Source: JBMOGA01 sp049318625 (GTDB taxonomy: Bacteria > Pseudomonadota > Alphaproteobacteria > Rhizobiales > Hyphomicrobiaceae). Taken from it: DNA of 64,000 bases. A model generated the notes under the pieces. The model was not told the origin of the DNA. It searched no databases and saw nothing but the letters and a program-made list of their open reading frames with translations. Below, in pieces: positions 1 through 8,258 of this stretch. Position numbers and translations under genes: made by a program. Position 1 is the stretch's first letter. Each line of letters starts with the position of its first letter. Location of the stretch: positions 1-64,000 of the forward strand of contig JBMOGA010000011.1 in assembly GCA_049318625.1 (NCBI GenBank), written 5' to 3'.

Positions 1-2
1 GG

Positions 3-83
3 AATCATATTCGCGGAGGGCTGTCAGCCGGCGAGAAGTTCAACAGCCTGCTAGCGCAGGTTAGCAAACGCGACGCGACGTAA
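3..83 (+). CDS. C-terminal end of an unidentified protein (5' partial)
   Basis: A frame open from the left edge of the window runs 26 codons to TAA at 81-83. Its last residues (SLLAQVSKRDAT) have ordinary protein composition, while the other two plus-strand frames are also short and less protein-like. The gene would begin outside the window. No family can be recognised from so few residues, and it could be chance reading. Confidence 0.3.
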   Translation, partial: NHIRGGLSAGEKFNSLLAQVSKRDAT

Positions 84-91
84 GGCTATGG

Positions 92-385
92 GTGATCATC
101 GAAAACGAGCAGGACTTGTCGAACCGGGAAAGAGCGCCGCAAATGCCAACCGAAATGCATAATGCCGCGTCTGGCCTTGCGGCCCTTGCCATTTGTGAGT
201 CCCTTCTGCTGGCGATGGGGGACCTGAAGATCATGGGCGAGAGTGAAGTTGTCGGGATTGTTGCGGACGCCGCGTCCGCCCATCGCGGCGCCGGCTCGAC
301 CCCACAGGAGAAGGCGATGCACCTTGCCGTCGCCGACATCCTCGACCGGATCGTTTCCGGCGGCAATTCGATCAGGCGAGCGTGA
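92..385 (+). CDS. small conserved-type hypothetical protein
   Basis: Encodes up to 97 residues with no signal peptide or membrane segment. The middle (ALAICESLLLAMGDLKIM) and the C-terminal half are predicted helical, which resembles short uncharacterised helical proteins common in Rhizobiales. The GTG at 92 gives the longest form. The ATG at 143 has a better ribosome-binding site (GGGAAAG about nine bases upstream) and would give 80 residues. It precedes the response-regulator gene on the same strand by about 130 bases. Function is unknown. Confidence 0.55.
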   Translation: MIIENEQDLSNRERAPQMPTEMHNAASGLAALAICESLLLAMGDLKIMGESEVVGIVADAASAHRGAGSTPQEKAMHLAVADILDRIVSGGNSIRRA

Positions 386-517
386 GCCGGCTGAACTGAA
401 CGCGACGAATTGTATTGAGCCATCCTGTCTTGGCGCCGCCTTGGCGGAGCCCGCCAAGCGCCGGGGAATCGCGCGCATCACAGCGGCATTGCAGTCATAT
501 TCGAGTGAGGTTCTGTC

Positions 518-1240
518 ATGACGACGGTCCTGAACCACCAAGCCACGGTTCATGCTGATCCGGGCCGATACTGGGCGGGTCGTCCCTCTGCCGATGGCTG
601 TGCCCCGCAAACGCGTCCCGTCGTTCTCGTGCTCGATGGCGGAGCAGCGAGCCGCGACGAGCTTCTCCGGACTTTCCGCGACACCAATTATCAGGTCGAG
701 TGTTTTGCCGACTTTGGGAGTTTTCATGCAGCCCACCCGTCGGGGTGCCGAGGTTGCGTCTTCATAGATGTCACGGCTCCACGAACGACGGGCATCGACC
801 TCATCAAGGAACTGAGGACGAGGCCATGCGGCCTCGCCGTGATTGCGACGATTGCCACCGCCGACACGACACGGGTGGTTGAAGCCATGAAGGCCGGCGC
901 CAGCGACTGTATCCAATTACCGGCCGCTGCCGAGGTTCTCATCAGGGCACTGAAACGTGCAATTCTGGAGGCAGATGCGGTCGGCAATCCGGCCGCGTTC
1001 AGATCCTTGGCAACCCAGCGGGTCGCGTCGCTCACCACGCGTCAGCGTGAGGTGCTGGATCTGATCACGACAGGTCATCCCAGCAAGAACATTGCTTTCG
1101 CTCTCAACATCAGCCAGCGAACGGTCGAGAACCACCGTGCCGAGATCGCGAGGAAGACCGGGTCCAGGTCGCTGTCCGACGTCGTTCATACGGCGGTGTG
1201 CGCGAATTGCGCGCTGATGAAATCGGCACAGAGTGCTTGA
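518..1240 (+). CDS. FixJ/NarL-type response regulator with altered receiver domain and LuxR DNA-binding domain
   Basis: 240 residues. An N-terminal extension of about 33 residues is followed by a CheY-like receiver (about 34-152) and a LuxR-type helix-turn-helix (about 165-230, with LTTRQREVL and ISQRTVENHRAEI). The predicted phosphoacceptor Asp84 is present. However, the usual acidic pair reads Asp40-Gly41, the conserved Thr position is Ile112, and the switch Lys is Leu134. DNA binding therefore looks intact, but control by phosphorylation is doubtful. No histidine kinase gene is adjacent. Its position at the head of a block of stress and envelope genes makes it a candidate regulator of them, which is inference. 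Confidence 0.85.
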   Translation: MTTVLNHQATVHADPGRYWAGRPSADGCAPQTRPVVLVLDGGAASRDELLRTFRDTNYQVECFADFGSFHAAHPSGCRGCVFIDVTAPRTTGIDLIKELRTRPCGLAVIATIATADTTRVVEAMKAGASDCIQLPAAAEVLIRALKRAILEADAVGNPAAFRSLATQRVASLTTRQREVLDLITTGHPSKNIAFALNISQRTVENHRAEIARKTGSRSLSDVVHTAVCANCALMKSAQSA

Positions 1241-1376
1241 GTGCGGTGTCGCCCGATACCGACCACATGCCTCCGCCACACAGAAGCGGAGCCGCGACAC
1301 CTGCGGCTCGAGCCTCCCTCGAATGTGGCCCTATCGACCAGCGGGTCTGGGCAATGAAGGTGTTCGTCGGTCGCAG

Positions 1377-2078
1377 CTAGACGACTGTTCCAAAAAGTTT
1401 CCCTATTCCGCCGGTCGCCGCCATCGCCAGCGCACCCCAGAACGTGACGCGCACGGTGGCCTTCAATATCTCCGCACCACCGGCCTTGGCGCCGATGGCG
1501 CCCAACAACGCCAGGAAGCCCAATGACGCCACCGACACGAGCGGGATCAGATAGCTCGCCGGTGAAATGAGAACCATCACAAGCGGCATGGCGGCGCCGA
1601 CGGCGAACATCGCTGCGGAGGCGAGAGCCGCCACCACCGGTCTCGCCGCTGTCAGATCGGACAGGCCGAGTTCGTCGCGTGCGTGGGCACCCAAAGCGTC
1701 ATGTGCCATGAGTTGCAGCGCGACAGCCTGTGCCAGCTCCGGCTCGACACCGCGCTTGACGTAGATCTGTGCCAATTCATTCCGCTCGGCCGAAACATCG
1801 TCACGCAATTCGGAGGACTCGCGCGCCAGGTCGGCGCGTTCCGTATCCGACTGCGAACTGACCGAGACGTATTCACCGGCCGCCATCGACATGGCCCCCG
1901 CGATCAGACCGGCAACGCCGGTCACCAGGATATCGCTGGGCTTGGCGGTTGCCGCCGCCACGCCGACAATGAGGCTCGACGTCGAGATGATTCCGTCGTT
2001 GGCGCCCAGCACGGCTGCACGTAGCCAACCCACACGATTGATGTAGTGACCCTCGGCGCCCGTTTTCAATCGGCTCAC
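1377..2078 (-). CDS. VIT1/CCC1-family membrane transporter (iron/manganese type)
   Basis: 233 residues. The N-terminal part (VGWLRAAVLGANDGIISTSS) is the hallmark of the VIT1/CCC1 family, which moves Fe2+ or Mn2+ across membranes. A helix pair, a charged cytoplasmic region rich in Glu (about 85-140, the usual metal-binding segment) and three further membrane helices follow. Start chosen at GTG 2078 because GGAG lies about nine bases upstream; the frame continues upstream to 2285, but that part does not resemble the family. It is transcribed away from the PRC-barrel gene. The transported metal cannot be decided from sequence. Confidence 0.85.
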   Translation of the reverse strand: MSRLKTGAEGHYINRVGWLRAAVLGANDGIISTSSLIVGVAAATAKPSDILVTGVAGLIAGAMSMAAGEYVSVSSQSDTERADLARESSELRDDVSAERNELAQIYVKRGVEPELAQAVALQLMAHDALGAHARDELGLSDLTAARPVVAALASAAMFAVGAAMPLVMVLISPASYLIPLVSVASLGFLALLGAIGAKAGGAEILKATVRVTFWGALAMAATGGIGKLFGTVV

Positions 2079-2297
2079 GGCACTATCTCCTTGCTGGCGC
2101 TCTCGGCCGCGAGACCCATGCTCAGCTCGGCGTCGAAGTGCGGACTGATCCTGTCGTTGGCCGATCGACACGGATGAGCATGCACGAACGGTCGAGCGTT
2201 TGATACGCCGCAAGGGTCGTAGGTATATCCCGATGCTGGTACGGAGATGAATGAGGTGCGCAAATGAATTTCTAGAAGAGACCAAAGGAGTTCCAAA

Positions 2298-2675
2298 ATG
2301 ATCCGTTCCATTTCACTCGCAGCTGTTCTCGCCGCGACGTTCGCACTTCCGGTGCTCGCCCAGGATACGACCGTCAAGGCCCCGCCCGCAGCGGCCGTGC
2401 AGGTGAACGAGCCGCTGAAGCTGACGGCCGATCAGGCCAAGTCCTGGGTCGACAAGCAGGTCTACAGCAGCGACGACAAGAAGATCGGTGAAGTGGCCGC
2501 GTTCGCCCGCGCAACCGACAACGCTGTTATCGAGATGCACATCGATATCGGTGGCTTCCTGGGCATGGGCGAGACGCGGGTCAAACTGGTACCGGCCCAG
2601 TTCAATCTCGTCGGTGATCGCGCCGTACTCAACATGACGTCGGCACAGGTCAAGGACCTTCCGAAGGTCAAGTAG
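2298..2675 (+). CDS. exported PRC-barrel domain protein
   Basis: 125 residues with a clear Sec signal peptide (MIRSISLAAVLAATFALPVLAQ, cut after about residue 21). A short linker follows, then a PRC-barrel-like domain (about 45-120: GKKIGEV-like start, then MGETRVKLVPAQ). PRC barrels bind proteins or RNA. Small periplasmic versions are frequent in Rhizobiales and of unknown role. AAAGGAG lies seven bases before the ATG. Convergent with the metalloprotease gene; a short GC-rich hairpin near 2694-2720 lies between them. Confidence 0.8.
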   Translation: MIRSISLAAVLAATFALPVLAQDTTVKAPPAAAVQVNEPLKLTADQAKSWVDKQVYSSDDKKIGEVAAFARATDNAVIEMHIDIGGFLGMGETRVKLVPAQFNLVGDRAVLNMTSAQVKDLPKVK

Positions 2676-2735
2676 GCACGCGAACCTGATCTCCGGGGGC
2701 GGGCCAATTGCTCGCCCCTGGTCGATCGGGCTTGA

Positions 2736-3521
2736 TCATGGCGTCAGTGCGCTCGCCCCCGTCGCGGGGCCATAGAGAAACTGCACGGCGGCAATATCCG
2801 TTGGCTGCAGACTACCAACCGTTTCATCGTAACGGTACCCCATGACCGAGCCCGAGCGTCCGGGATGGTCGAGACCGATGGCGTGACCGATCTCGTGCAT
2901 GAATGTATGGCGCAGATCGTAGATGCTGAGGTTGCCGTCGAAGCCGATTTTCCAACTCACGTTCGGATTGAGACAAACGAAGGCCTGCTCGATCAACACG
3001 ACTGGCTCCCTCACGGACCAGAGGCCCATTCCGTCAGACGGGCGATCCATCCCGCCGCCCAGTGCCTTGCCGTGTGATTTCTGTACGCCCTTCCGGTCGC
3101 GCAGGCTGAGGTTGGCAAATGCCCGGCCGGCCGGTGTCTCGGTGGCGCCGATGACGATACTGGCCGTCCGTGGGTCGCTCACCTCGACGAAGCTGACGTC
3201 ACCCGCTTGTTCCCAGGCATCGAAGGCCGCGCGCAATTGTCGCCGGCTCTCGACCTCGCCGACATCGCGCGATTTGGACGCGATGTCGGCAAAAGGCTGC
3301 ATGGATCCGCAATTGTCGGGGCTCAAGATCCCGTCACGCCGCGCCACCACGTAGGGTTCGCGCAAAATACTGTAGGTGATGAGCGTCGTCGTACCGGTCG
3401 CTGGAGCGGCCCATCTGACGATGCGACCGTCGACGCGCAGCAGGTCCGCGGCGCGCACAGTCTCGGAACCCGCGAACAAGCCGGATCCGAGCAAGGCGAG
3501 CAGCGCAAGACCTTTCGGCAA
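2736..3521 (-). CDS. secreted matrixin-like zinc metalloprotease (M10 type)
   Basis: About 261 residues. The motif HEIGHAIGLDHPG followed by SVMGY matches the zinc site HExxHxxGxxH and Met-turn of metzincin/M10A proteases. The product should be an exported endopeptidase. Start is uncertain: TTG at 3521 is preferred because it is preceded by GAAGGGG and directly begins a signal peptide (LPKGLALLALLGSGLFAG...). The frame stays open upstream to 3689, but that part reads unlike protein. The N-terminal half contains a Cys and several Arg-rich segments, and no obvious cysteine-switch propeptide. Convergent with the PRC-barrel gene. Confidence 0.75.
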   Translation of the reverse strand: MPKGLALLALLGSGLFAGSETVRAADLLRVDGRIVRWAAPATGTTTLITYSILREPYVVARRDGILSPDNCGSMQPFADIASKSRDVGEVESRRQLRAAFDAWEQAGDVSFVEVSDPRTASIVIGATETPAGRAFANLSLRDRKGVQKSHGKALGGGMDRPSDGMGLWSVREPVVLIEQAFVCLNPNVSWKIGFDGNLSIYDLRHTFMHEIGHAIGLDHPGRSGSVMGYRYDETVGSLQPTDIAAVQFLYGPATGASALTP

Positions 3522-3858
3522 GCAGCGATCCCCTTCTGGCGCACCACCGCGAACCCCCCGGTGGTGGCGCAGTCCGCCGAATACGGCTTCGGCCGTGACG
3601 CTATCGGACAACAAGTGCACACTCCCGTTCGGACCGCAACCGGCCTGGGGACGCACGTGCGTCCCTGCCAGACCCACACATGAGCCCAATCGACTGGACG
3701 CCGATCTCCGACCCGACGCTGTTCGTGCCAGGGCATACGCGCGCCGCCGGGCTAACGTGGATCAGTGCCGAGCCCCGCGACCGCAGGTAAACTGAGCTTT
3801 CATCACCGGCCCGGCCACGACAGGCGGGCTCGCGAAGCCAGGGATCGGGACACCAGCC
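3522..3858. other. divergent intergenic region
   Basis: 337 bases between the minus-strand metalloprotease and the plus-strand DUF3309 gene. It should hold promoters for both. I see no convincing -35/-10 pair, GGAAC-type general-stress promoter or repeat here. Frames that are open in it are low-complexity Arg/Pro-rich shadows. Confidence 0.4.
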
Positions 3859-4023
3859 ATGCCGCTCAGCACCATTCTCGTCATATTGCTGATCATCCTG
3901 CTATTGGGCGGGTTCAGCGGTCGCTTCGGCGGTTATGGGTATGGCTTCGGTCACGGCGGTGTCGGTCTGCTCGGAACCGTATTGATCGTGATCGTCGTGT
4001 TGATGGTTCTCGGACGAATCTAG
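3859..4023 (+). CDS. DUF3309-like small membrane peptide
   Basis: 54 residues: a hydrophobic helix (STILVILLIILLLGG), a Gly/Phe/Tyr-rich loop (GRFGGYGYGFGHGG) and a second hydrophobic helix ending LGRI. This layout is that of the DUF3309 family, tiny hydrophobic proteins often found among stress-response genes in alphaproteobacteria. Function is unknown. The TAG stop is at 4021-4023. It lies 78 bases ahead of the ABC transporter gene on the same strand. Confidence 0.7.
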   Translation: MPLSTILVILLIILLLGGFSGRFGGYGYGFGHGGVGLLGTVLIVIVVLMVLGRI

Positions 4024-4101
4024 GCAGTTCGGGTCGAGGTGGCGGCGCGCCCGACGCGGGCTCGCACGGCCGCATTCCTTTGACGGTAGAATGTTGATCG
4101 A

Positions 4102-5826
4102 TTGGAAGCGTTGATGGAGCGGGAGCGGCGATCGGGCCGCGCCGCAAGGTTCCTGCGGCTGGCCTTGGGCTTCTGGAGCGGAGCCACACGTGGGCGCGCA
4201 TGGCTGCTGACCATCCTGGTATTGCTGTTCCTGGTTGCCAACCTCGCTTCGGCGCTGGCCGTCAACTTCTGGACCAAATACTTTTTCGATGCGCTCGAGC
4301 GCCGAGACGCTGATCACGTCGTGCTCGGCATCGGGCTCATTCTGGCCGTGGCTCTGGCATCGGCAGCAGGCTCGGTCGGCATGCTGCACAGCCGGATGCG
4401 GCTGCAGTTGCGCTGGCGCCAGTGGCTCTCGCGGGTGCTGATCCGCCGCTGGCTGTCCGACCGCCATTTCTATCAGCTCACGATGGTGCAGTCCGAAGCG
4501 GAGAACCCGGAAGCCCGCATTGCCGAGGATGGACGCCTCGCGATCGAACTCATGGTCGAATTCGGACTGGGGTTCATCAACGCTTTCCTTGCTGGCGTTT
4601 CATTCATCGGCATTCTCTGGGTCGTCGGTGGAACTCTGGTCGTGGCCGGATTTCACATCCCCGGCTACATGGTCGTCGCCTGCATCGTCTATTCCGCGAT
4701 CACGACGCTTGGCACCACCCTGCTGGCGAGGCCGCTGGTTCGGAAGGTCGAGGAAAAGGCCGCCGGCGAGGCCCAGCTGCGTTACGAGCTTACCCGTGTG
4801 AAGGACAACGCGGATGGCATTGCACTGATCAGCGGCGACGACGACGAGCGGATGCGCTTGGACGCGACCTTCTCCGAGTTGGTTCAACGCTGGCTCGGCG
4901 TCATTGTCTGGCAGGGGCGCCTGATGTGGTTCAGCGGCGCCAATCTGGTTCTGGCCCCCGTGGTGCCTCTGCTGCTCGGTGCACCCAAGTATCTTTCCGA
5001 AGAAATGACCCTGGGCTCGTTGATCCAGGCAGCCACGGCGTTCACGCAGGTGCAACTCGCCCTCAATTGGCTTGCCGACAACGCGATGCGATTGGCCGAT
5101 TGGCTTGCGGCCTCGAACCGGGTGACCCAGCTGTCCGACGCGATCGATCGGCTCGAGGAGCGCCTGGGACCCGTTGGACAGGTCGAGACCATCCGGCTCG
5201 GGGCAAGTCCAGACAATTCGATCGTCCTGCGGGGTCTCAACATCGCACTGCACGACGGCGATCTCAGTCTCGATTGTGCGGAGGTCGTCATCCGCCCCGG
5301 TGAGAAGATTTTGGTCAAGGGCGAGCCCGGGTCGGGCAAGAGCACGCTCATTCGCGCGATGGCCGGCCTATGGCCGTGGGGACGCGGTGAAATTCTGCTG
5401 CCGGCGGGTGCCGAGATCGTCTTCGTGCCGCAGCGGCCCTATTTTCCGATCGACACGCTACGTGTCTCGCTGCTCTATCCCCACCAGAACCAGGACCTGA
5501 CCGACGAAGCGATCACCGATGTCCTGCTGCGCTGCGGCCTCGAGCATCTCGTTGCAAGTCTCGATAAAACCGAGTCGTGGGGCACCTTCCTTTCGGCAGG
5601 CGAACAGCAGCGCCTCTCGTTTGCCCGCGTGCTCATCAGGCCGCCGGACATCCTGATCATGGACGAGCCGACCTCGTCGCTGGACGAACTCAGTCAGTTC
5701 AGGGTGATGGAATACATGCGCGACATGCTACCGCGATCGACCGTCATTCACGCCGGCCATCGCGTCGGCCTCGATCGCTTTCACGACAGGCAGATCGGCC
5801 TGGTCCGCAGCAGGCTGATCGCATGA
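4102..5826 (+). CDS. YddA/SbmA-type ABC transporter, fused permease and ATPase
   Basis: About 574 residues. The N-terminal half (about 25-330) has six membrane helices of the SbmA/BacA-like fold. The C-terminal half is a nucleotide-binding domain with Walker A GEPGSGKST (about residue 408), signature LSAGEQQR (about 496) and Walker B ILIMDEPTSSLDE (about 518). Such half-transporters dimerise in the inner membrane and move peptides, vitamin B12-like or acyl compounds; the substrate here is unknown. Start is TTG 4102 or ATG 4114. It leads a co-directional group with the nitroreductase-like and DUF6544 genes. Confidence 0.87.
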   Translation: MEALMERERRSGRAARFLRLALGFWSGATRGRAWLLTILVLLFLVANLASALAVNFWTKYFFDALERRDADHVVLGIGLILAVALASAAGSVGMLHSRMRLQLRWRQWLSRVLIRRWLSDRHFYQLTMVQSEAENPEARIAEDGRLAIELMVEFGLGFINAFLAGVSFIGILWVVGGTLVVAGFHIPGYMVVACIVYSAITTLGTTLLARPLVRKVEEKAAGEAQLRYELTRVKDNADGIALISGDDDERMRLDATFSELVQRWLGVIVWQGRLMWFSGANLVLAPVVPLLLGAPKYLSEEMTLGSLIQAATAFTQVQLALNWLADNAMRLADWLAASNRVTQLSDAIDRLEERLGPVGQVETIRLGASPDNSIVLRGLNIALHDGDLSLDCAEVVIRPGEKILVKGEPGSGKSTLIRAMAGLWPWGRGEILLPAGAEIVFVPQRPYFPIDTLRVSLLYPHQNQDLTDEAITDVLLRCGLEHLVASLDKTESWGTFLSAGEQQRLSFARVLIRPPDILIMDEPTSSLDELSQFRVMEYMRDMLPRSTVIHAGHRVGLDRFHDRQIGLVRSRLIA

Positions 5827-6022
5827 TGGCCAAGCCCCACGGATCGGTGGGCCGCGACCGGGTGCCGGCCTTTTCGGCGCGCTCGGAACTCCTGCTCGTT
5901 TTGGCCCGGATCACGGCGTGCGTAGATTCCGATGCTGCCGCATCCGATCCCGATCCCGCATATTCGAGGTGCCCGATGTCGGTCGCCGTGACGGCCCGAG
6001 GAAAGTGTGGTGGTGCGAGGTG

Positions 6023-7120
6023 TTGGATAAACGGAAATTTCTGATGGCCGGCGGCGGACTGGCGCTCGCGGGTGCCGGCGCGAGCTATGCAGGCCTCAGC
6101 GGGATGGGCTCGATCGAGTCCTACAGCGCCGCCGTGGGCGCAACCCGGGCTCCACTGGCCGCCATGCCGAATACCCATGAATTGATCCGCTACGCAACGC
6201 TGGCCGCCAGTGGCCACAACGCCCAGCCCTGGCGGTTCCGCGTCGGGGACGGGCAGATTGCTGTCCTGCCCGACCTCGCTCGGCGCACGCCCATCGTCGA
6301 TCCCGACGACCACCATCTTTTTGTCAGTCTCGGCTGCGCGTCGGAGAACTTGTCTCTGGCCTCCGGCGCGCAGGGACGCCCGGGTACCATCGCTTTCGAT
6401 CCCGCGGCCGGTGGCGCCGTCGTTGTGACCTTCGGGCCGGGCCCGGCCGAAAACCCGGCCTTGGTCGCGGCGATCCCGAAACGCCAGTCGACCCGCGCGG
6501 ACTACGATGGCCGGCCGGTCAGCGCGGCCGACCTGCGCACGTTGGCGGCGTCAGCCGCCCTGCCGGGCGTCGATTTGGTGCTGATGACAGACCGCCAACA
6601 GATGGATCGCGTTCGTGACCTCGTCGTTGCGGGAAACACCGCGCAGATGGCCGATCCGGCCTTTCTACGCGAGCTGAAATCGTGGCTGCGTTTCAGTCCT
6701 CGCGAGGCCGCCCTTTCCGGCGACGGCCTGTTCGGCGCGGCCAGCGGCAGCCCGATCCTTCCGAGCTGGCTCGGACCTTCACTGTTCGATTGGGTCTTCC
6801 GGGCGGAGTCCGAGAACGCGAAGTATGCAAGCCAGTTGCGCTCGTCGTCGGGCATCGCCGTCTTCGTCTCGGAGAAGGACGACCGTGAGCACTGGGCTCT
6901 GGCGGGGCGCGCCTGCCAACGCTTCGCCCTCCAGGCCACCGCGCTCGGCATCAAGCAGGCCTACATCAATCAACCGGTCGAAGTGCCAAGCCTGCGGCCG
7001 GCACTCGCCAGCTTGGCGGGATTGCCCGGCCGGCGTCCCGATATCGTCATGCGCTTCGGCTTTGGACCGACGCTTCCATTCTCGGCGCGCCGACCTGTCC
7101 AGGGGACACTGATGTCGTGA
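6023..7120 (+). CDS. exported nitroreductase-like (Acg-type) flavoprotein
   Basis: About 365 residues. The N-terminus (DKRKFLMAGGGLALAGAGASYA) looks like a Tat or Sec export signal. The body begins with ASGHNAQPWRF, the FMN-phosphate-binding motif of nitroreductase-fold proteins, and has the split second half typical of Acg-type members (WALAGRACQRFALQATALGIKQAY). These may bind or sequester flavin rather than reduce substrates. Start uncertain: TTG 6023 fits the signal best, with GTG 6020 and ATG 6044 as alternatives; the frame is open upstream to 5918. Its stop overlaps the next gene's GTG start by four bases, so the two are probably translationally coupled. Confidence 0.75.
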   Translation: MDKRKFLMAGGGLALAGAGASYAGLSGMGSIESYSAAVGATRAPLAAMPNTHELIRYATLAASGHNAQPWRFRVGDGQIAVLPDLARRTPIVDPDDHHLFVSLGCASENLSLASGAQGRPGTIAFDPAAGGAVVVTFGPGPAENPALVAAIPKRQSTRADYDGRPVSAADLRTLAASAALPGVDLVLMTDRQQMDRVRDLVVAGNTAQMADPAFLRELKSWLRFSPREAALSGDGLFGAASGSPILPSWLGPSLFDWVFRAESENAKYASQLRSSSGIAVFVSEKDDREHWALAGRACQRFALQATALGIKQAYINQPVEVPSLRPALASLAGLPGRRPDIVMRFGFGPTLPFSARRPVQGTLMS

Positions 7121-7470
7121 GCACGCCAACAGCATCAACCGCACTTTTTACGATCAAGCTGGCCCACACCGCCATCTGGGCCTTCTTCGTGGCCTGCATC
7201 GTCGCGATCTGGGTCTTCGCTCTGCAAGCCAGATACCCCATCGCGGCGCTCATGATCGGTATCGTTCTGATCGAGGCCATCGTCTTGGCACTGAACGGCC
7301 GGCGTTGCCCGCTCACGAGCTGGGCTGGCCGCTATACCGACGACCGGCAGGCCAACTTCGACATCTTTCTGCCAGCGCCGGTCGCCGCGAACACCAAACT
7401 GATCTTCGGCACGCTCTATCTGACCGGAGCTGCCGTGACGTTTGCGAGGTGGGCTCTTGAACCTCAGTAA
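7117..7470 (+). CDS. small integral membrane protein, unknown function
   Basis: 117 residues with three membrane helices (about 10-38, 43-62 and 93-112). Between helices two and three lies a conserved-looking polar loop, NGRRCPLTSWAGRYTDDRQ. Starts with GTG inside the stop codon region of the nitroreductase-like gene and ends 14 bases before the DUF6544 gene, so the three appear to form one transcript. The NGRRCPLT loop is reminiscent of small uncharacterised membrane families, but I cannot assign one. Confidence 0.7.
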   Translation: MSTPTASTALFTIKLAHTAIWAFFVACIVAIWVFALQARYPIAALMIGIVLIEAIVLALNGRRCPLTSWAGRYTDDRQANFDIFLPAPVAANTKLIFGTLYLTGAAVTFARWALEPQ

Positions 7471-7484
7471 AGGAGAGCGACGCG

Positions 7485-8201
7485 ATGTTCGATGATCTCA
7501 CCCGGGTGAAGGAGCGGTTGCCCGCGGCCGTCTTTGAGCTGGCCGCGCGTCTCGGCGTCCGGCCCGACACACGCCGATCGGCGGTCGCGCTGACCCAATC
7601 CGGGCAGATGAAGCAAAAGCTCGGCGGGACGTCCTGGATGTCCTTCGAGGCCGTTCAGACGATCGCGACACAGAATTGCGCGTTCGAGTGGCAGGCGCGC
7701 GCCGGCCCATTCGGAATGGTCACGGCGGTTGATGCTCTGAAGGACGGCAGGGGACGCCTCGATGTGATGGCACTCGGCTTCATCCCGATCGCACGCGCCG
7801 CGCACACGGCGGCGCTCGTTCGCGGTGAGTTGATGCGATACTTGGCGGAGCTGGCCTGGGCGCCGGATGCCATCCTGCTCAATCCCGAGCTGCGCTGGCG
7901 CGAGAGCGGACCCGATCAGCTGACGGTACGTGCCGGCGCCGGAGAATCTGCCGCCGAAGTCATGCTGAACCTCGACAGCGACGGACGGATCGCCGGTGCC
8001 TTCGCACCCGATCGGCCGCGCCAGGCGACAGCACCGTTTCTGCCGACGCCGTGGCGTGGCCGGTTCTCCGACTACCGCCTCCACCGTGGCTACTGGATTC
8101 CGTTTGCGGGCGAAGTCGCTTGGGAGCTCGGCGGCAGGTCGGAAGTCTACTGGGAGGGCCGCGTCGAGACCTGGGAGACGCATGAGCGCGCCGGTCGCTG
8201 A
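7485..8201 (+). CDS. DUF6544-family (DUF6920-like) protein
   Basis: 238 residues. Recognisable family features are the WMSFEAVQTIATQNCAFEWQAR opening (read here in part), the segment GRLDVMALGFIPIARA, the motif GELMRYLAELAWAPDAIL and the ending YRLHRGYWIPFAGEVAWEL. Its biochemical role is unknown, although the fold is thought to be lipid- or lipoprotein-binding-like (inference). There is no signal peptide. Start ATG 7485 has AAGGAG eleven bases upstream. It is the last gene of the tightly spaced group that begins with the ABC transporter. Confidence 0.75.
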   Translation: MFDDLTRVKERLPAAVFELAARLGVRPDTRRSAVALTQSGQMKQKLGGTSWMSFEAVQTIATQNCAFEWQARAGPFGMVTAVDALKDGRGRLDVMALGFIPIARAAHTAALVRGELMRYLAELAWAPDAILLNPELRWRESGPDQLTVRAGAGESAAEVMLNLDSDGRIAGAFAPDRPRQATAPFLPTPWRGRFSDYRLHRGYWIPFAGEVAWELGGRSEVYWEGRVETWETHERAGR

Positions 8202-8258
8202 TCGCGACACCGTTCCAAACTGGAAATGCCCCTCAACAACCTCGGAGGTCACCGCGTC

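Noticed and set aside
2694..2720. GC-rich hairpin between the PRC-barrel and metalloprotease genes
   Set aside because: The stem is only about six base pairs and no T-run follows on either strand, so I do not call it a terminator.
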